In this document: piece by piece, positions 61,754 to 64,000 of the stretch
Position numbering within the stretch: position 1 is the first letter of the stretch
How the letters are laid out: the number at the start of each line of letters is the position of its first letter
Origin: an uncultured Eggerthellaceae bacterium
GTDB lineage: Bacteria > Actinomycetota > Coriobacteriia > Coriobacteriales > Eggerthellaceae
DNA length: 64,000 nucleotides
Direction: 5' to 3'
Assembly: GCA_958452575.1 (NCBI GenBank)
Contig: CAUDUM010000005.1
Coordinates: forward strand, 1 to 64,000
The notes under the pieces: generated by a model
What the model saw: only the letters and a program-made list of their open reading frames with translations
Told to the model about the DNA's origin: nothing
The model's database searches: none
Made by a program: the position numbers and the translations under genes

Positions 61754-62695
61754 ATGGCGGAAACCATCATCGTCGTAGGCCATAAGAATCCCGACAACGA
61801 CGCGATCTGCGCTGCGATCGGCTATGCGGAGCTCAAGAACATCCTGGCGGAGCGCGACGCTCCCGGCTGCGTCTACAAGCCGGCGCGCCTGGGCCAGCTG
61901 CCGCCCGAGACCGGCTGGGTGCTGGGCAAGCTGGGCATCCCGGTCCCCGAGCTGATCGACCACGTCGATCCCGGTCAGAAGGTCATCCTGGTGGATCACA
62001 ACGAACTGCTTCAGGCCGTCGACGGTCTGGAGGACGCCGAGCTTCTGGAGATCATCGACCACCATCGCATCGGCGGCCTGGTCACCGCCGGCCCCATCAA
62101 GTTCCACAACCTGCCCATCGGCTCTTCTGCCACGGTGGTCGCCAAGGAGTTCGAGCGCGAGGGCATCGACCCGTCCAAGGAGACCGCGGCCATGCTGCTT
62201 TCGGCGCTCATGACCGACACCGTGCTGCTCAAGTCGCCCACGGCGACCAAGTCCGACCACTACCAGGCCGAATGGCTGGCAAAGTTCGCCGGCGTGGATG
62301 CGCTTGAGTGGGGCAACCAGGTCATCAAGAGCCGCGGCAGCGGAGCCGATCTGCCCATCGACCGCCTGGTCGCCGCCGACGCCAAGGAGTTCCAGGTAGG
62401 CGACGACGTGGTGTTCATCGCGCAGCGCGAGACCGTCGACGCCGCCGCCGTCATGGAACGCGAGGACGAGATTCGCGAGTACATGCGCCAGGTCATCGCC
62501 GACAAGGGCTACCGCAGCTTCCTGCTTGCCGTCACCGACATCATCGAGGAGGGCAGCCGCTTTGTCTGCGAGGGCGATTGCAGCCTGATCGACAAGGCGT
62601 TCGGCATCGAGGTCGACGTCCCCGGCGGCGTGTGGATGCCCGGCGTCCTCAGCCGCAAGAAGCAGATCGCTCCGTCTATCCTGGCGCTGGGCTAG
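61754..62695 (+). CDS. ppaC: Manganese-dependent inorganic pyrophosphatase (DHH family II)
   Basis: This 313-aa protein has the metal motifs of family II pyrophosphatases: VVGHKNPDNDAICAA, LVDHNELLQ, EIIDHHRIGG (DHH) and the C-terminal SRKKQIAPSI. It hydrolyses pyrophosphate to phosphate. GGAAAGGACCGGAC lies before the ATG. Single gene, divergent from sdaA. Confidence 0.93.
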   Translation: MAETIIVVGHKNPDNDAICAAIGYAELKNILAERDAPGCVYKPARLGQLPPETGWVLGKLGIPVPELIDHVDPGQKVILVDHNELLQAVDGLEDAELLEIIDHHRIGGLVTAGPIKFHNLPIGSSATVVAKEFEREGIDPSKETAAMLLSALMTDTVLLKSPTATKSDHYQAEWLAKFAGVDALEWGNQVIKSRGSGADLPIDRLVAADAKEFQVGDDVVFIAQRETVDAAAVMEREDEIREYMRQVIADKGYRSFLLAVTDIIEEGSRFVCEGDCSLIDKAFGIEVDVPGGVWMPGVLSRKKQIAPSILALG

Positions 62696-62890
62696 GACGC
62701 GCGCTGCGGCGCGCCATGGCGGCGCGATCCGCGGCGGCGAGCGCGGGCGGTCCGCAACGCGGCGGCGTGTTCGCGTGCGACGAAGTCATACAACTTGAAC
62801 GGATCGGGGCTCATCGCGAGCCTCGTTCCGTTTTTCATGCGCTATCCGCATTCGCGCGCACTGTTAGTTTGATTTCTGCAGCGAGAGCGC

Positions 62891-64000
62891 TTAGTCGTCC
62901 GCGGCGGCTTTCAGTTTCTGCCAGAGCTTCACCATGGCGTAGGTGTCGAGCTTGCAGTACGCCAGCAGTGCCTCCCTTGTCTTCCGGCGCTCTTCGGGCT
63001 CCATGTCGCGCATCTCGGCGAAGGCGTTCATGGCCTCGGATCCGTTGTGCACGTCCTCGAGGTTGACGTAGTTCAGCTCGGGGTCGTCGGGGAACAGGGC
63101 CGGCAAAACGCTTTTGATGGAGAAGCTGCCGCCCATCGCGCGGTTGTAATACCAACCCGATTGGAACGGCGTCAGCAGGTCGACGATGCTCTCGCGGATG
63201 GCAAGCAGGCGCTCGGCAAGGTCGGGGAAACGATCGGCGAGCTCCTTGAGCCTGCCGCATTCGAACGACTTGTTGTAGGCGGTCACGCAGGCTCCGCCGG
63301 GGATGTCCGCGCAGAGGCGCTCGGCGATGGGGCGGCGCGGGTCTTCGAAGGGATCCGCCAGAAACTCCTTGTGCTCGAGTGGGCCGCCCTCTTTGTCGAT
63401 ATAGTGCAGCGAATACTGGAACGGCACCTGCGCGTAGGGCTTTGTGCCGACGTACTCCGGTATGACGGGCTGCACGGTTTCGAAGTCGAGGAAGTACAGC
63501 GGATAATGCAGCGTTTCGAGGAAGCCCCTGATGCGCGGGCGGTCGATATGCGCCTCGCGATCGTGGACCGCGTGGTCAATCTGGCGCAGTTGGATGGGGT
63601 TTTTGATGCGGCTGTCCCCGGCAAGCTGCTCAAGCGAATCGAGCCCCTCGCGATGGAAGTCCAGCGCTTTGGGGAAGCGGAGGCGGTACAGGTCGAACAC
63701 CGAGGGTTCGGGCAGATCCTTGGTGCAGTAGCGCCCAAACGAGCATGGGTACGGATCCCTGCAGCTGGGCGAGAGGGGGACCTCCGGTTCTTCCGGCGAC
63801 GACAGCAGCAGCTCGGCCGATTGGAGGTTCGGCCCAACGTCGCGCATCTCGGCTTCGACGGCCTCGCGCACATCGGTGATGAGGAACAGCCCGTTTAGAT
63901 CGAGGGTCCCGTCGAACACGTAATCGCTGTTAAGGCAGACGAGGTACGTGCCGACGACTTGGACGCCGCAGCGCTCCAATACGAAGCGCTGGTAGGCGAT
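62891..64000 (-). CDS. DUF2779 domain protein, 5' end beyond the window
   Basis: The visible part (about 370 residues, open to the window edge) has an upstream Cys group CRDPYPCSFGRYC, as in the Fe-S/RecB-type nuclease region that precedes DUF2779, then the DUF2779 domain itself: PLYFLDFETVQPVIPEYVG, YNKSFECGRLKELADRFPD and LLAYCKLDTYAMVKLW, a DEDD-like exonuclease pattern. The N-terminal part lies past 64000. DUF2779 proteins are found in defence and repair contexts. Confidence 0.82.
   Translation of the reverse strand: MAYQRFVLERCGVQVVGTYLVCLNSDYVFDGTLDLNGLFLITDVREAVEAEMRDVGPNLQSAELLLSSPEEPEVPLSPSCRDPYPCSFGRYCTKDLPEPSVFDLYRLRFPKALDFHREGLDSLEQLAGDSRIKNPIQLRQIDHAVHDREAHIDRPRIRGFLETLHYPLYFLDFETVQPVIPEYVGTKPYAQVPFQYSLHYIDKEGGPLEHKEFLADPFEDPRRPIAERLCADIPGGACVTAYNKSFECGRLKELADRFPDLAERLLAIRESIVDLLTPFQSGWYYNRAMGGSFSIKSVLPALFPDDPELNYVNLEDVHNGSEAMNAFAEMRDMEPEERRKTREALLAYCKLDTYAMVKLWQKLKAAADD

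Noticed and set aside
1..64000. tRNA, rRNA or riboswitch genes
   Set aside because: I looked for cloverleaf ends and common riboswitch cores in intergenic stretches and saw none I could support.

Overview
The window reads as chromosome of a high-GC, anaerobic actinobacterium of the Coriobacteriia, most likely Eggerthellaceae (Eggerthella/Gordonibacter type). This is inferred from family content: a 12-TM LuxR-type regulator, a pyrogallol-transhydroxylase/catechol-dehydroxylase-like molybdopterin enzyme, a Dms-type three-gene oxidoreductase, an iron-sulfur L-serine dehydratase and very high coding GC. No rRNA or tRNA was found.

Layout. (1) 98-9723: an aromatic-compound module. It holds a divergent LuxR membrane regulator, an aromatic-acid-type MFS carrier, a small zinc-ribbon protein with a collagen-like tail, a molybdopterin catalytic subunit without an Fe-S motif, a small subunit that looks like a ferredoxin stripped of its cluster cysteines, and a 91-aa protein. 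(2) 9950-17586: a 110-aa protein, a BspA-type LRR protein, and a VWA/MoxR-ATPase pair whose ATPase is fused to a methyltransferase. (3) 17623-24100: an MFS exporter, two tandem DUF262 proteins, REP-like palindromes, a TetR regulator, a palindromic element and an ISLre2-derived fragment. (4) 24195-29667: trigger factor, an FKBP isomerase, a glycyl-radical-enzyme remnant, a trigger-factor-like chaperone, and a surface 5'-nucleotidase whose signal peptide is out of frame. (5) 29690-35719: TetR regulators, a DUF5692 membrane protein, a macro-domain protein, a VWA protein and a nitroreductase. (6) About 35900-54200: an accessory region with visibly lower GC in its genes. It carries a RhuM remnant, MazG + GIY-YIG/DUF2075, an intact IS256-family element with an 8-bp target duplication, a Panacea (DUF4065)/membrane-protein pair, a complete type II-A CRISPR-Cas locus (tracrRNA, cas9, cas1, cas2, csn2, 27 repeats), mobile-element debris and a candidate type I toxin. 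(7) 54276-64000: a frameshifted membrane gene, a cytoplasmic-type Dms-like Mo oxidoreductase operon, L-serine dehydratase, Mn-dependent pyrophosphatase and the 3' part of a DUF2779 gene running off the window.

The most unusual items are the Fe-S-less Mo enzyme pair (6599-9360), the MoxR-ATPase/methyltransferase fusion, the clustering of several immunity-type modules in one region, an unexplained structured element just after the CRISPR array, and many small lesions (frameshifts, one amber codon, truncations) showing active gene decay.
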